Below are positions 1-9,989 of a stretch of 39,071 nt of DNA, one piece after another. Source of the stretch: an uncultured Candidatus Altimarinota bacterium (lineage in GTDB: Bacteria; Patescibacteriota; Gracilibacteria; BD1-5; UBA6164); the NCBI GenBank assembly GCA_913055215.1, contig CAJXJP010000006.1:1-39071 (forward strand), read 5' to 3'. The notes beneath the pieces were generated by a model. It ran no database searches. It was not told the origin of the DNA and saw nothing but the letters and a program-made list of their open reading frames with translations. The position numbers and the translations under genes were made by a program. The number at the start of each line of letters is the position of its first letter. Position 1 is the first letter of the stretch.

Positions 1-1203
1 GTTATCCAAGAACAATTAACTCTTATCTTAGAAAATCCGGATTCTACTATGATTGTTCTGAGAGAATTATCAAAGTTTTTTGAAAATGAACCAGGTAAAA
101 TGGAAATTTTTATTAAAGAATTAAGTAATATTCAATTAAAAGAATTACACAAAAAACAAACAAATATATTAGATGAAATTACTCAAAACCAGAACATATC
201 ATATGCTCAAACAGCTGATTTTCTTCTTAATGAAAAATGAGATATTGATTATAAAAAATTAGAAGATAATTTTAATACCTACATCTTAACTCTTCCAGAA
301 CAAAGAGTTTGAGATAAATTATGGGAAGATATTACTATAAATCAATATTTACAATTAAATGGCATTCCTGAAGATTTTAAAGTATTTCTAAATGGTTCAT
401 TCCATGCTCAATATATCAATGCTATAAAACAAAATTCAGATGTAATTGCAACCAATTTTACTGATCCTAATTTGTCAGATACTGAAGTTGAAGAAAAAAC
501 AAAAAAAATAATTCAAAATCACATCAAAAATCATAAATTTGTATCACTATCTGATATAGTAGAACAAATTGAAGAAGAAGAAAAAACAGCAATTATAGAA
601 AATGAAGTAAACGAAAATAAAACAATAACAGAAAAAAATCATTGAGAAAATCAGTCTGATACTTTAGTAAAAAATAATATTCCTGAATCAGTAAATATTT
701 TACAACAAGGTTCAAAATTCATACTTCAAGATACAGTTGTCGGAACTATCGAATTAGAAGAAAAAGAATATAATGCTATATCTGAAAATAAAGAAGGTTT
801 TGAAAATCTTATTTCTTTTAGAGAAACTCTACAAGAATGTAATCTTGATTGATTATGGAACTTTAGATCAGATATATTCAAGTGTTTACAAGATATTGGA
901 TTTAATGCTTATGATGGAAACTATTTAAGTCCACATGAACTAAAAATATTTATTGCGACAGCTCTGAATAGTTTAAAAGACGAAATTCACACAACGATAC
1001 CAAGCCTTGATGCTCCTCTTGGAAACTTTGTTGAACAAGTAAAAGTTATCAATAAAGTTGGTACTGAATTAGGATGAACTCAAGATTATGATTTATATTG
1101 AAATAGTTATATAACATCATTATTTAGGGAAAAATTTGCACCTATAAATGCTGGGAATATCCCATTTAAACATAATGCATTTAGAGAAGCAATTCATTCT
1201 TAA
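1..1203 (+). CDS. Unknown protein, C-terminal 400 residues (5' truncated by window)
   Basis: The frame is open from the first base to a TAA stop and contains six in-frame TGA codons, read as Gly. The first visible ATG at 49 lies inside the frame, so the true start is probably upstream of the window. The product is rich in Glu, Lys, Asn and Ile, with a strongly acidic, Lys-rich stretch in the middle (about residues 150-230) that looks unstructured or coiled-coil. A more globular C-terminal part contains true Trp codons (TGG). I see no signal peptide, membrane segment or catalytic motif in the visible part, and I do not recognise the family. It converges on gyrA and the two share a symmetric terminator. 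Confidence 0.8.
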
Positions 1204-1206
1204 AAC

Positions 1207-1238
1207 AAAAAAAAGAAACCTTACGGTTTCTTTTTTTT
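1207..1238. terminator. Shared bidirectional terminator
   Basis: A 14-bp perfect stem (arms 1207-1220 and 1225-1238, loop TTAC) has an A-run on one flank and a T-run on the other. It therefore reads as an intrinsic terminator in both directions, for the upstream plus-strand gene and for gyrA. The gyrA stop codon (1237-1239) overlaps its edge. Confidence 0.85.
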
Positions 1239-3792
1239 ATGCGATATTTTCATCGTCTTCATCTGATTCTCTCACCATTGAAGCTCTCACTACTTTATCA
1301 CCTGCTGATTTCATTTTTGTAAGAATAACTCATTGCGTTACTCTAGATGTTTTTCTAATTCATTTTAATGACATTCTAATTGTTTGTCATGCTTTTGAAA
1401 TTAAAATGACATCTGAAATTTTTCTATCTTCATCTGAAAGCATTTTAGCAGAGATTAATTTCCCTGTTTTACTAGTAACAGCCATAGCTTTTACTCATGC
1501 TCATCATCTTTTTTGGTTTCTATATTCGTCAATTCCAGTTAATTTTCACATCCCGTTTTCTGTAACAATAAAGACAAATTCTTTATCATCTCATACGATT
1601 GCTACTTCTATAACTTCATCTTCTGATTTTAAATTGATACCTTTTACTCATGCTGCAGCTCTTCACATTGGACGAACATCAGTTTCATCAAATTGAATAG
1701 CTTTTCATTCTTTTGTAGCAATGAAAATGTTATCTTCCCCTCAAGTAGTTTTTACCCAAGAAAGCTCATCTCATTCTTTTACTCATGCTACTTTAAGACC
1801 ATTTGCACGAATGTTTTTCACTTGAGACATTTCAAGTTTTTTTACAATACCATTCTTTGTTACAAAGAATAAGAATTCTTTTTCTTCTTTAGAAATATCA
1901 AGAATTGCTGCAATTTCTTCATCTTTTTGTAGAGAAAGTAAATTGATTATAGGTTGTCCTTTAGCTGTTCTAGATGTTTCTGGAATTTCATACGTAGGTA
2001 GTGTAAATACACGTCATTTTGTCGTAAAATATAACAGATCATTATGGTTTGAAGTTGGAACAATTAATTTGATTTCATCATTTTCTTTTGTCCCAGTTGA
2101 TACACCTTTACCTCCTCTTCTTTGAGTTCTAAATGTATTTGCTTTTAATCTTTTTATGTAAGAATTTTTTGTAAGAACGACCATTACTTCTTCATTTGGA
2201 ATAGTATCTTTTGGATTAAACTCTCCAACTTTCCCTGCATTTACTAATGTTCTTCTTTCATCACCAAATGTATTTTTAACGTAATCTAACTCTTCGTTAA
2301 TAATAGCAATAACTCTTTCTGGTTTTTCAAGAATATCCTTTAAATCAGCAATAAGTAAGTGTTTTTCATTTAATTCATCTTCGATTTTTTTTCTTTCAAG
2401 CCCCGCTAATTTATTCAATCTCATTTCTAAAATTGCATCTGCTTGAATTTGTGAAAATGAAAAATCATTCATTAAATTAATTCTTGCTTCATCTTTTGTA
2501 CTTGATGCTTTGATTAATTTTATAATTTCATCAATATGATCAAGTGCTTTTTTTAGTCCTTCTAGGATATGAGCTCTTGCTTCTGCAATTTTAAGTTCAT
2601 ATGAAGTTCTTCTTGTAACTACTTCTTTTCTATGAGTTATAAATTCTTGTAAAAATTCTTTTAGGTTGAATAATCTTGGTTGTCTCCCTCTTTCTCATAA
2701 ACCAATCATATTATAACCAAAACTTGTTTGTAGAGGAGTTAACTTATAAAGAAGATTTAATATTTTTTTAGGAAATGCATCTTTTTTGATTTCGATGATC
2801 ACTCTTACAGAATCTTTATTTGATTCATCTCTAATATCAGAAATACCAACTATTTTTTTATCTCTTACAAGATCAGCTATTTTTTCTACAAGAGATGCTT
2901 TATTTAATCCATAAGGAATTTCTGAAATATTAATAATATTTCTTCATTTTTTCCCTTCTTCAATATTAGCAACACCTCTTACAACTACTGAACCTCTTCA
3001 TGTTGAATAAGCTTTTAATAATGCTTCTTTATCATAAACCATCCCTCCAGTTGGAAAATCTGGTCATTTGATATAATCCATTAGATTTTCAACTGTAACT
3101 TCATCAGTATTGTCTTGTTCTAATAAATATTGAACCGCATCAATTAATTCTGTAAGGTTGTGTGGTGGAATGTTTGTTGCCATACCTACTGCAATCCCCA
3201 TAACACCATTCATTAATAGATTTGGTACACGTGTAGGTAAAACAGTTGGTTCTTGTTTTGTCGTATCAAAGTTATCTCTGAAATCAACAGTTTCTTTTTC
3301 TATATCGGCTAATAAAAATTCAGATAGTTTAGTCATTTTAGCTTCCGTATATCTATACGCAGCCGCACTATCACCATCCATTGACCCGAAATTCCCTTGT
3401 CAGTGAACAAGTGGATACCTCAGACTAAAATCTTGTGCCATACGTACCATTGCTTCATATACTGAACTATCACCATGAGGATGGTAGTTTCAAAGTACAG
3501 CCCCAACAACTGTAGCTGATTTTCTAAATTTAGCAGTTGATCTCAGACCTTGTTCATGCATTGAATAAAGTATTCTTCTGTGAACTGGTTTTAAACCATC
3601 ACGTACATCAGGAAGTGCTCTTGAAACAATAACACTCATCGCATATTCTAAATAACAAGACTCCATTTCTTGTTTGATACTTCTATGTTCATCACCGGCA
3701 TATACAATACCTGTATCTATTCCCATATCAGTTTGACCTGGTTCATTTTGTTCATCTAGTGAATCTTCAAGATTTGTTTGATTTTCAGACAT
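1237..3792 (-). CDS. gyrA: DNA gyrase subunit A
   Basis: The 851-residue product is the breakage-reunion subunit of DNA gyrase (GyrA2GyrB2), which introduces negative supercoils. Visible landmarks are an acidic N-terminal tail, then [20 protein letters not shown], the helix-turn-helix region [20 protein letters not shown], and the catalytic tyrosine in AYRYTEAKM. The C-terminal pinwheel domain carries the GyrA box QRRGGKG, which distinguishes gyrase from ParC. The quinolone-determining positions are Ser (E. coli 83) and Glu (87), a wild-type-like pattern. Gly in VLGNYHP and in VHGQGNFGS is encoded by TGA, direct support for UGA=Gly. Length is normal for the family. gyrB is not in the window. 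A good promoter lies upstream; no clear Shine-Dalgarno precedes the ATG. Confidence 0.97.
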
Positions 3793-3828
3793 AAAATTCT
3801 TATATAAGGCGATATAAAATACTATTTA

Positions 3829-3856
3829 AATATACGAATTTTCTCTTATTAATCAA
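3829..3856 (-). promoter_or_regulatory. gyrA promoter
   Basis: On the minus strand TTGATT (3851-3856) and TATATT (3829-3834) are separated by 16 bp, 37 bases before the gyrA ATG. The spacer contains ATTCGTA, a word that also occurs twice at the glycosyltransferase promoter near 38090. Confidence 0.65.
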
Positions 3857-3884
3857 GAAAAAATAGGTTTTTTAAGGGGATAAT

Positions 3885-3912
3885 TTGCAAATATCTCAAA
3901 TAATTTTAATAT
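3885..3912 (+). promoter_or_regulatory. Promoter of the GlmU-like gene
   Basis: TTGCAA (3885-3890) and TAATAT (3907-3912) have a 16-bp spacer. They leave a leader of about 20 bases before the ATG at 3940. Alternative -10 choices exist because the region is AT-rich. Confidence 0.4.
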
Positions 3913-3939
3913 ACATTCATTACATACTAGTAAAAATAT

Positions 3940-5118
3940 ATGAAAGCAGTCATTTTAGCAGCTGGAGAAGGATCAAGATTAAGACCTTTTACCAATACAA
4001 TACCAAAACCTTTAATAAAAATTTATAATAAACCTATAATCGAACACAATTTAGAAAATATTTATAAATATGTTAGAGAAATTGAAATTATAGTAAAATA
4101 TAAAGCTGAATTAATAGAAGAATATTTTTGAGATAATTATAAAAATATTCCAATTTCTTATAAAATTCAATGAGATGATAAATGAACAGGTGCTGCAATT
4201 AAGTGAGTTGAATCTGATATGGACGTAATTATTCTCAATGGTGATTCTATCTTTGATAAAGACGACTTAAAATCAATATTAGAGTATCCTGGATATGCTG
4301 CTTTAGTAAAAAAAGTAGATACTCCAGAAAAATATGGAATATTTGAAGTAAATCAAGATAATGTAATACAAAAGATTACAGAAAAACCACCTCTATTTAT
4401 ATGAGATTTAGCAAATTTATGAGTCTATAAACTTTCAAATAGAATATTTGATATGGTAGAGAAAATTGAACTTTCTGATAGATGAGAATATGAAATAACA
4501 GATGCATTAAATGAATTTGCAGATGTATTTCCATTTAAAGCAATAGTAGTACAATGAAAATTTATAGATGTTTGATACCCTTGGGACATATTAACCTCAA
4601 ACGTCTACTATTTAGATAAGCTCTCAGAAAGCAGAATTGACTGAGTAATAGAAGACTGAGTAACAATTAAATGAAATGTTATTCTAGAAGAATGAGCGAT
4701 TTTAAAACAGTGAACATATATTGAAGGAAATGTCTATATTTGAAAAGATTCACAAATTGGTCCAAATACCTATATCAGATGAAATACAGTTATTTGAAAA
4801 GAGTGTAAAATTTGAAATGCAGTTGAAGTTAAGAATTCAAGTATTTGAGATAATACAAATATTGCCCATTTAAGTTATATAGGTGATTCTATCTTATGAA
4901 ACCATGTAAATATAGGTTGATGATTCATAACAGCCAATTTAAGACATGATAAAGCAAATATAAAATCTCTTATCAAATGAGAATTAGTCGAAACATGATT
5001 AAGAAAACTATGAGCGATAATTTGAGATAATGCAAAAACATGAGTGCATTCATCTATTATGCCATGAAGAGTAATTAAAAATGATGCTATGATTTTACCA
5101 TCATCAATAGTGAAATAA
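3940..5118 (+). CDS. GlmU-like sugar-1-phosphate nucleotidylyltransferase / left-handed beta-helix acyltransferase
   Basis: A 392-residue two-domain enzyme. The N-terminal nucleotidyltransferase fold starts with the nucleotide-binding loop MKAVILAAGEGSRLRPFT, followed by IPKPLI, NGDSIFD and FIDVGYPWDIL. From about residue 235 a left-handed beta-helix of hexapeptide repeats follows, with a segment GGGFITANLRHDK like the acetyl-CoA site of GlmU and of the archaeal ST0452-type bifunctional enzymes. It probably activates a sugar phosphate (N-acetylglucosamine or glucose type) to a nucleotide sugar for envelope polymers; the substrate is inference. About 28 glycines are TGA, most of them in the hexapeptide repeats, so a standard-code reading breaks the gene into fragments. 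It is transcribed away from gyrA and ends in its own terminator. Confidence 0.88.
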
Positions 5119-5148
5119 AAAAGAATGAGATAAAATCATTCTTTTTTT
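5117..5148 (+). terminator. Terminator of the GlmU-like gene
   Basis: A 12-bp stem (5117-5128 with 5136-5147, loop GATAAAA) is followed by a T-run. It directly abuts the stop codon and is also A-flanked, so it may act in both directions. Confidence 0.85.
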
Positions 5149-5152
5149 ATGC

Positions 5153-5190
5153 AAAAAAAATAAGAGAAATCTAAAATAGATTTCTCTTAT
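5153..5190 (-). terminator. Terminator of the rpsL-rpsG-rpmA operon
   Basis: A 14-bp perfect stem (5160-5173 with 5177-5190, loop AAA) is followed on the minus strand by eight T residues. It starts 3 bases after the rpmA stop codon. Confidence 0.88.
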
Positions 5191-5192
5191 AA

Positions 5193-5465
5193 TTATACGA
5201 TAGAAACGTAAGTATCTCTATACACTCTTCCATCAAATCTTCTTCTTTTCTTTTCGAAGAATTTAACAGTACCTTCTTGAGTTGCAAAGATTGTAAAATC
5301 TCTACCCATTTGAGTTCCTTCAGCTGGCCAATATTTGTTACCTTTTTGTCTAACAACGATTGAACCTGAAATAGCTTTTTGACCTCCAAATAGTTTTACA
5401 CCCAATCTTTTGGCATTACTATCTCTACCATTATTAGTAGATCATTGAGCTTTCTTATGAGCCAT
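5193..5465 (-). CDS. rpmA: 50S ribosomal protein L27
   Basis: The 90-residue product is L27 of the large subunit, whose N-terminal tail reaches the peptidyl-transferase centre. It begins [19 protein letters not shown], where the Gly in QGST is TGA, so the proper ATG at 5465 is hidden under the standard code. [10 protein letters not shown] and the rest of the L27 core follow. No extra N-terminal leader of the Firmicute cleaved type is present. rpmA usually sits beside rplU (L21). Here it is the last gene of an rpsL-rpsG unit, 38 bases after rpsG, ahead of a strong terminator. Confidence 0.95.
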
Positions 5466-5503
5466 TATTGATTAATTAGCAAGTAAAAGTTATTAAATGT
5501 TTA

Positions 5504-5917
5504 TTATTTTCTTCTAGCAAATCTAGCAAATGCTCTATTCGCTTCAGCCATTTTGTAAACATCAAGTTTTTTCTTATAAGCATTCCCTGTTTCGTTAGCA
5601 GCTTCGATTAATTCGTTTGCTAGGAATTTAGAGAAAGCAGCACCTTTTTTAGATCTAGCTGAATCTATGATCCATTTAGAAGCTAAGAAAAGTTGTCTTT
5701 TAGGATTAACTTCTTGAGGAACTTGATAAATAGATCCTCCAACTCTTTTTGGTCTAACTTCAATTCTTGGCATAATGTTTTCTAATGCTTTATCAAAGAT
5801 AGCTCTTGGATTTTTTTGACCTTTTGCTTTAATTTCAGCAAAAGTTTCGTCTAATAATTTGATTGCTAATGATTTTTTACCATCAAGCATAATGTAGTTA
5901 ACGAATTTGTTTAACAT
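5504..5917 (-). CDS. rpsG: 30S ribosomal protein S7, N-terminally short
   Basis: The 137-residue product is S7, the primary assembly protein of the 30S head. It begins MLNKFVNYIMLDGKKS, which aligns with about residue 22 of E. coli S7. The first ~20 residues of typical S7 (the basic RRR...LPDP segment) are missing. An in-frame TAA lies just upstream of the ATG, so no longer start exists in this frame. The core motifs RVGGSIYQVPQEV, WIIDSAR and MAEANRAFARFARRK are intact. It lies between rpsL and rpmA. The usual fusA and tuf genes of the str operon are absent here. Confidence 0.95.
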   Translation of the reverse strand: MLNKFVNYIMLDGKKSLAIKLLDETFAEIKAKGQKNPRAIFDKALENIMPRIEVRPKRVGGSIYQVPQEVNPKRQLFLASKWIIDSARSKKGAAFSKFLANELIEAANETGNAYKKKLDVYKMAEANRAFARFARRK

Positions 5918-6007
5918 CTTTTCTTAATTATACAATTATAAATAATAATAAATTTATGTTTAGATTTCAGTAATTGTAAACTTACTCCATAAAAATATTA
6001 ATAAAGA

Positions 6008-6424
6008 CTATTTTGGTTTTTTAGCACCGTAAAGTGATCTACCTTGTTTTCTGTTTTGAACACCTTCACAGTCTAGAACACCTCTTACAACGTGGTATCT
6101 AACCCCTGGTAAATCTTTTACTCTCCCACCTCTGATTGCAACAACCGAGTGTTCTTGTAAATTATGACCTTCCCCACCGATATAAGCGTTAACTTCGTAT
6201 CCGTTAGTAAGTCTAACTCTAGCAACTTTTCTTAATGCAGAGTTTGGTTTTTTAGGTGTCATTGTAGTAACTTTAACACATACACCTCTTTTTTGTGGAC
6301 ATCCACCTGGCATTTCTACCATTTTTTTTCTAATAGAATTCTTAATCACTTGTAATGCTGGAGATTTACTCTTAACATTAGGTGTTTTTCTATTTCTTTT
6401 TACTAATTGATTAATAGTAGGCAT
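6008..6424 (-). CDS. rpsL: 30S ribosomal protein S12
   Basis: The 138-residue product is S12, which sits at the decoding centre and affects accuracy. It shows [73 protein letters not shown] and the C-terminal [11 protein letters not shown]. The lysines of [11 protein letters not shown] and of GGRVKDLPG, where streptomycin resistance arises in other bacteria, are the wild-type residues. There is no TGA codon in the gene. It is the first gene of a unit with its own consensus promoter and a leader of about 60 bases. Confidence 0.97.
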   Translation of the reverse strand: MPTINQLVKRNRKTPNVKSKSPALQVIKNSIRKKMVEMPGGCPQKRGVCVKVTTMTPKKPNSALRKVARVRLTNGYEVNAYIGGEGHNLQEHSVVAIRGGRVKDLPGVRYHVVRGVLDCEGVQNRKQGRSLYGAKKPK

Positions 6425-6490
6425 TAATTCAAATTTAAAAGATTAAATTATTGTACACTATTATGTGTAATACTTTTTTAAATCGATAGG

Positions 6491-6518
6491 ATTATAAGAA
6501 GAAATATCCTTAAGTCAA
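6491..6518 (-). promoter_or_regulatory. rpsL promoter
   Basis: Minus-strand TTGACT (6513-6518) and TATAAT (6491-6496) with a 16-bp spacer, about 65 bases upstream of the rpsL ATG. This near-consensus site makes rpsL-rpsG-rpmA a separate transcription unit from the alpha-operon genes upstream. Confidence 0.75.
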
Positions 6519-6525
6519 AATACTG

Positions 6526-6569
6526 TTTTTTAGCTATATCAAAGAGTTAACCTTGATACAACTAAAAAA
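6526..6569 (-). other. Long hairpin between rpsI and rpsL
   Basis: Arms 6526-6542 and 6553-6569 pair over 17 bp with a 10-base loop. In the minus-strand RNA all 17 positions pair, two as G-U wobbles. In plus-strand RNA these two become C-A mismatches, so the structure belongs to the minus-strand transcript. The U-run is on the 5' arm and the A-run on the 3' arm, so it is not a classical terminator. It could protect or process the 3' end of the rpsI transcript. Confidence 0.55.
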
Positions 6570-6603
6570 TAAATAATTGAGGAATTTCTTCAAATAAATT
6601 GAA

Positions 6604-6996
6604 CTATCTTTTTGACCATTGAATAGCTTTTCTGGCCTTGTGTAACCCTGGTTTTTTTCTTTCAACTTTTCTTGCATCTCTAGTTAATAACCCAGCAGCT
6701 TTTAAAACTGTTCTAAGTGATTCGTCTTTTGATACTAAAGCTCTAGATAAACCATGTCTCATTGCTTCAGCTTGAGCTGAAACTCCAGAACCAGCGATAG
6801 TGATTTCGAAATGAACTTTATCTTTAAGTTTAGATAATTTGATAGGAGCATAGATCGTATCAAATAAGTCGTCTCTTGTTACATATTCTGTAATAGATTG
6901 ACCATTCACTTTGTCTTCACCTTTTCCGTCAAATAATTTTACTTGAGCAGAAGCTGTTTTTCTTTTTCCGAGTGAGTAAATATATTTATTAGCCAT
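6604..6996 (-). CDS. rpsI: 30S ribosomal protein S9
   Basis: The 130-residue product is S9, whose C-terminal tail contacts P-site tRNA. It begins MANKYIYSLGKRKTASAQVK and carries AGSGVSAQAEAMRHGLSRAL and the C-terminal PGLHKARKAIQWSKR, with the terminal SKR that touches tRNA. Trp is TGG and no TGA occurs. It follows rplM by 9 bases, the conserved L13-S9 pair, and is the last gene of the upstream ribosomal block. Confidence 0.97.
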   Translation of the reverse strand: MANKYIYSLGKRKTASAQVKLFDGKGEDKVNGQSITEYVTRDDLFDTIYAPIKLSKLKDKVHFEITIAGSGVSAQAEAMRHGLSRALVSKDESLRTVLKAAGLLTRDARKVERKKPGLHKARKAIQWSKR

Positions 6997-7005
6997 AAAT
7001 AATTA

Positions 7006-7434
7006 TTATTTTATAAGTTCAGGTTTTTGAGCAGTATATGTATGCTCTTCTCCAGTAAATAATTTCAATCTAGAAATCATTCCTTTTCTTAATTTATTTT
7101 TAGGTAGCATTCCACTTACAGCAAATTCTAGTGCTTTATGTGGTTTTTTAGCTAAAAGTGTTTCAAGTGAAACTGATTTAAGACCTCCAAGGTACCCAGT
7201 ATGTCTGTGGTACATTTTATCAGTCATTTTTTTACCAGTAACTTTGAATTTATCACAGTTGATAACGATAACGTTATCACCATTATCTAAATGAGGAACG
7301 TATGATACTTTATTTTTCCCTTTAAGAATAACAGCAATTTGAGTTGCCATTCTCCCCAAAGTTTGACCTTGAGCATCAATTACATACCATTTTCTATCTC
7401 CACCGTCGATTTGTTTAGGTGTAAAAGTTTTCAT
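7006..7434 (-). CDS. rplM: 50S ribosomal protein L13
   Basis: The 142-residue product is L13, an early-assembly protein of the large subunit. Motifs are WYVIDAQGQTLGRMATQIA, GDNVIVINCDKFKVTGKK, YHRHTGYLGGLKS and AVSGMLPKNKLRK. Length is normal. The upstream AAGG about 12 bases before the ATG is one of the few Shine-Dalgarno-like sites in the block. It lies between rplQ and rpsI in one tightly packed transcription unit. Confidence 0.97.
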   Translation of the reverse strand: MKTFTPKQIDGGDRKWYVIDAQGQTLGRMATQIAVILKGKNKVSYVPHLDNGDNVIVINCDKFKVTGKKMTDKMYHRHTGYLGGLKSVSLETLLAKKPHKALEFAVSGMLPKNKLRKGMISRLKLFTGEEHTYTAQKPELIK

Positions 7435-7455
7435 GTGTAATTTTTACCTTAATAT

Positions 7456-7818
7456 TTAAACTAATTCTAGTAATACTAATTTTGCGTTATCACCATCTCT
7501 GTGTTTAATAGCAGTCATTCTAGTAAACCCAGAAGTTTTTTCTCCTTTATATTTTGGAGCTACATTGTTGAATAATTCAAGAGATGCTTCTTTTGTGAAT
7601 AAAACAGACATAACTTGTCTAATTGCATTCATTTCATCTTTTGTATTAACAACGTTGATAAGTTTATCAATCATAGGAACAATCAGTTTTGCTTTTTTTT
7701 CAGTTGTTTTGATTGATTTATGGATAAAAAATGAAGTAACTAAATTTCTTTCCATAGCTTTTCTATGTTGAAAACTTTTGTTATTAAATTTTAAATGTTT
7801 TCTAACTCTATGTCTCAT
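7456..7818 (-). CDS. rplQ: 50S ribosomal protein L17
   Basis: The 120-residue product is L17, located near the exit tunnel. It starts MRHRVRKHLKFNNKSFQHRK and contains AMERNLVTSFFIHKSIKTTE and KAKLIVPMIDKLI, the family core. The C-terminal part SGFTRMTAIKHRDGDNAKL matches the conserved end. It is placed directly after rpoA, as in most bacteria. No TGA codon is used. Confidence 0.96.
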   Translation of the reverse strand: MRHRVRKHLKFNNKSFQHRKAMERNLVTSFFIHKSIKTTEKKAKLIVPMIDKLINVVNTKDEMNAIRQVMSVLFTKEASLELFNNVAPKYKGEKTSGFTRMTAIKHRDGDNAKLVLLELV

Positions 7819-7851
7819 TGTTATGAATTTAACGAATAATTATTTTATCTA

Positions 7852-8832
7852 TTAGTCATCTCCTAGCAATTTTAATCCTCTTTCAGCTAGAGAAGCTCTG
7901 ATTTCAGTCATTGCTTTTTTCCCAAAACCTTTAATAGAAGATAGTTTAGTTTCTGTACATTTCGTTAATTGCTCAATAGAAAGAATATTTCCGTTGATTA
8001 ATGCGTTAAGTGTACGTGGAGACAGTCCCATAATTTCAATTGGAGTATAGGTTTCTTTTTCTAATTCTTCTTGAACTTCTTCTTTTTCTTTACTAATTAG
8101 ATCTTTTACATTTGAAATGAATTGTCATTCAACTTGTAAAGATTCTTCATTAAAGATTGAGAAGTAAGAAGTTAACATGTTAGATGAAAATTTTAATGCT
8201 TCAACAGGAGAAATTGCTCCATTAGTGATAACTTCCATTTCTAGAGAATCTAGATTTGTAATATCACCGAATCTTGCGTTTTCAATGTTGTATTTAACAT
8301 TAACAACTGGAGAGAAGTTTGTATCAACTAGTAATACTTCTACGTCTTCTTCTCTTTGTTTAAGTTCATCTACCGTTAGATATCCTACACCTTTTTCTAC
8401 TCTAATATCAATATTTAATTCCAGCCCATCTTTGTCAATTTCAGTTATGTAAAGATCTTTATTTAAGATTTCTACTCCAGCAGGAGTTTGGATATCTGCT
8501 GCTGTAACTTTACCAGCAGTTGATTTTGAAAGTTTTAACCATTCAATACCAACATCTGGTTTATCTAAAACTAAGTCTTTCAGGTTTAAGATAATATCAA
8601 CGACACTATCTTTAATTCCTGGAAGAGTTGAGTATTCATGACTCACTCCAGCTACTTTAACACCAGTAATTTTAGTTCCTGGTATTGTAGAAAGAAGGAT
8701 TCTTCTTAAAGAATTTCAAAGCGTAACTCCGTATCCTTTTGGAAGTGGTCATACTACAAATGAAGATACATTTTCACTTGTATCATTTTGAGTTATTTTA
8801 GGTACTCAAATCGTATTATGAATGATGTGCAT
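7852..8832 (-). CDS. rpoA: DNA-directed RNA polymerase subunit alpha
   Basis: The 326-residue product is the alpha subunit, which nucleates polymerase assembly. The start at 8832 gives MHIIHNTIGVPKITQND. The N-terminal domain has PLPKGYGVTLGNSLRRILLS, with both the Gly before PLPKG and the Gly of TLGNSL encoded by TGA. The C-terminal domain is complete: IEIMGLSPRTLNALINGNIL and LSSIKGFGKKAMTEIRASL, the helix-hairpin-helix fold that binds UP elements and activators, after an acidic linker at about residues 240-260. It sits between rpsD and rplQ as in the classical alpha operon. Confidence 0.96.
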
Positions 8833-8861
8833 GCGTAATTGATTAAAAAAATAACAATTTA

Positions 8862-9485
8862 TTATTTTGAATAGAACTCTACAATTTTTTGAATATCAAT
8901 AATTTGTTCAAAATCTTCTTTAGTAGGAAGAGCTTTAACAGTAATTGTAAGTTTTTTAGCATCAACATCAAGCCATTTACAAGCTGAAACTTTACCTTTA
9001 TTAGCTTTAGAAAGTTCTTCAAATTCTTCAATAAGTGATTTATATAAAGGACTTTCTTTCATTTTATCTCTTAAAGCGATAACATCACCGACTTTAACTG
9101 AGATAGATGGAACATCAACTTTTACTCCGTTCACTGTAAAGTGAGCATGTGAAGCAAATTGTCTTGATTGAATTCTAGTTCTAGCAAAGTTACCTCTATA
9201 GATAACGTTATCTAGTCTTAATTCTAGAAGTTTTAACATTTTTTCTCATGTTGTTCCTTCAGCTCATGATTTTTGAGCTTTAGCGAAGTACCCAGCAAAT
9301 TGTTTTTCAGAAAGACCAAACATTCTTTTAGCCATTTGTTTCTTTCTAAGTTGAGTACCGTATTCACTTGTTTTTCTACTTCTTAGAGGTGCTCTGTTTG
9401 ATTTATTTAAATCATATTTTTCAGTTCCAAACAGGTTCACTCCCTCTCTTCTACAAAGTTTTTTCTTTGGTCAAGTATACCTCAT
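8862..9485 (-). CDS. rpsD: 30S ribosomal protein S4
   Basis: The 207-residue product is S4, a primary 16S rRNA binder. From the ATG at 9485 it reads MRYTGPKKKLCRREGVNLFG, with the Gly of YTGPK encoded by TGA; two more TGA glycines occur in QKSGAEGTTGEKM. The S4 RNA-binding domain is clear: LELRLDNVIYRGNFARTR, QFASHAHFTVNGVKVDVPS. Only one Cys of the N-terminal zinc site remains (LCRREG), so the four-Cys zinc finger is lost. Position in the alpha operon is canonical. Confidence 0.96.
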
Positions 9486-9547
9486 AGTTAAATTTAAAAT
9501 TTAATATTTAAAGTTTATATTTGGAAGAAATATATAATAACTAATTA

Positions 9548-9937
9548 TTATAATTTTCTTACTTTCTTTTTTCTACACCCGTTGTGTGGAATTGGAGTAA
9601 TATCGTAGATAGCTTTTAGTTCAACTCCTCCTGAAAGTAGTCCTCTAATTGCTTGTTCTCTACCGATACCAATACCTTTAACGTAAACATCTACTGATTC
9701 AATAGAATGAAGTGTTTTAGCTTTTCCAATAGCTTGTTCCGCAGTTACTTGAGCTGCGTAAGGTGTAGATTCTCTTGCACCTTTGAAACCAGCACTACCA
9801 CCTGTTGCCCATGTAAGTACATTACCTTTTTCATCAGTAATACTAACAATAGTATTATTGAATGATGCTTTAATGTGAGCTTGTCCATGAGGAACAATAG
9901 TTCTAGTTTTTTTACTCTTTTTTACAGTTTTAGCCAT
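9548..9937 (-). CDS. rpsK: 30S ribosomal protein S11
   Basis: The 129-residue product is S11 of the 30S platform. It has a basic N-terminus, [34 protein letters not shown] and the C-terminal [18 protein letters not shown]. The usual GRESAIRAL segment reads [14 protein letters not shown] small TCTCC/GGAGA hairpin (9970-9984) and an AT-rich stretch lie in the 52-base gap after rpsM. Follows rpsM and precedes rpsD. Confidence 0.96.
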   Translation of the reverse strand: MAKTVKKSKKTRTIVPHGQAHIKASFNNTIVSITDEKGNVLTWATGGSAGFKGARESTPYAAQVTAEQAIGKAKTLHSIESVDVYVKGIGIGREQAIRGLLSGGVELKAIYDITPIPHNGCRKKKVRKL

Positions 9938-9989
9938 AATCTAAATTATAGTATAATTAAAAGTATAATTCTCCACTAAGGAGACCCTA

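Noticed and set aside
1148-1696. Plus-strand open frame of 182 codons opposite gyrA
   Set aside because: It lies antisense to the conserved gyrA C-terminal domain and has no homology-like features; it is a shadow of gyrA codon use.
1237-3792. Topoisomerase IV subunit A (ParC)
   Set aside because: The GyrA box QRRGGKG and the full pinwheel domain indicate gyrase.
3940-5118. Apparent pseudogene broken by many stop codons
   Set aside because: All interruptions are TGA and fall on expected glycines of the hexapeptide repeats; under code 25 the gene is intact.
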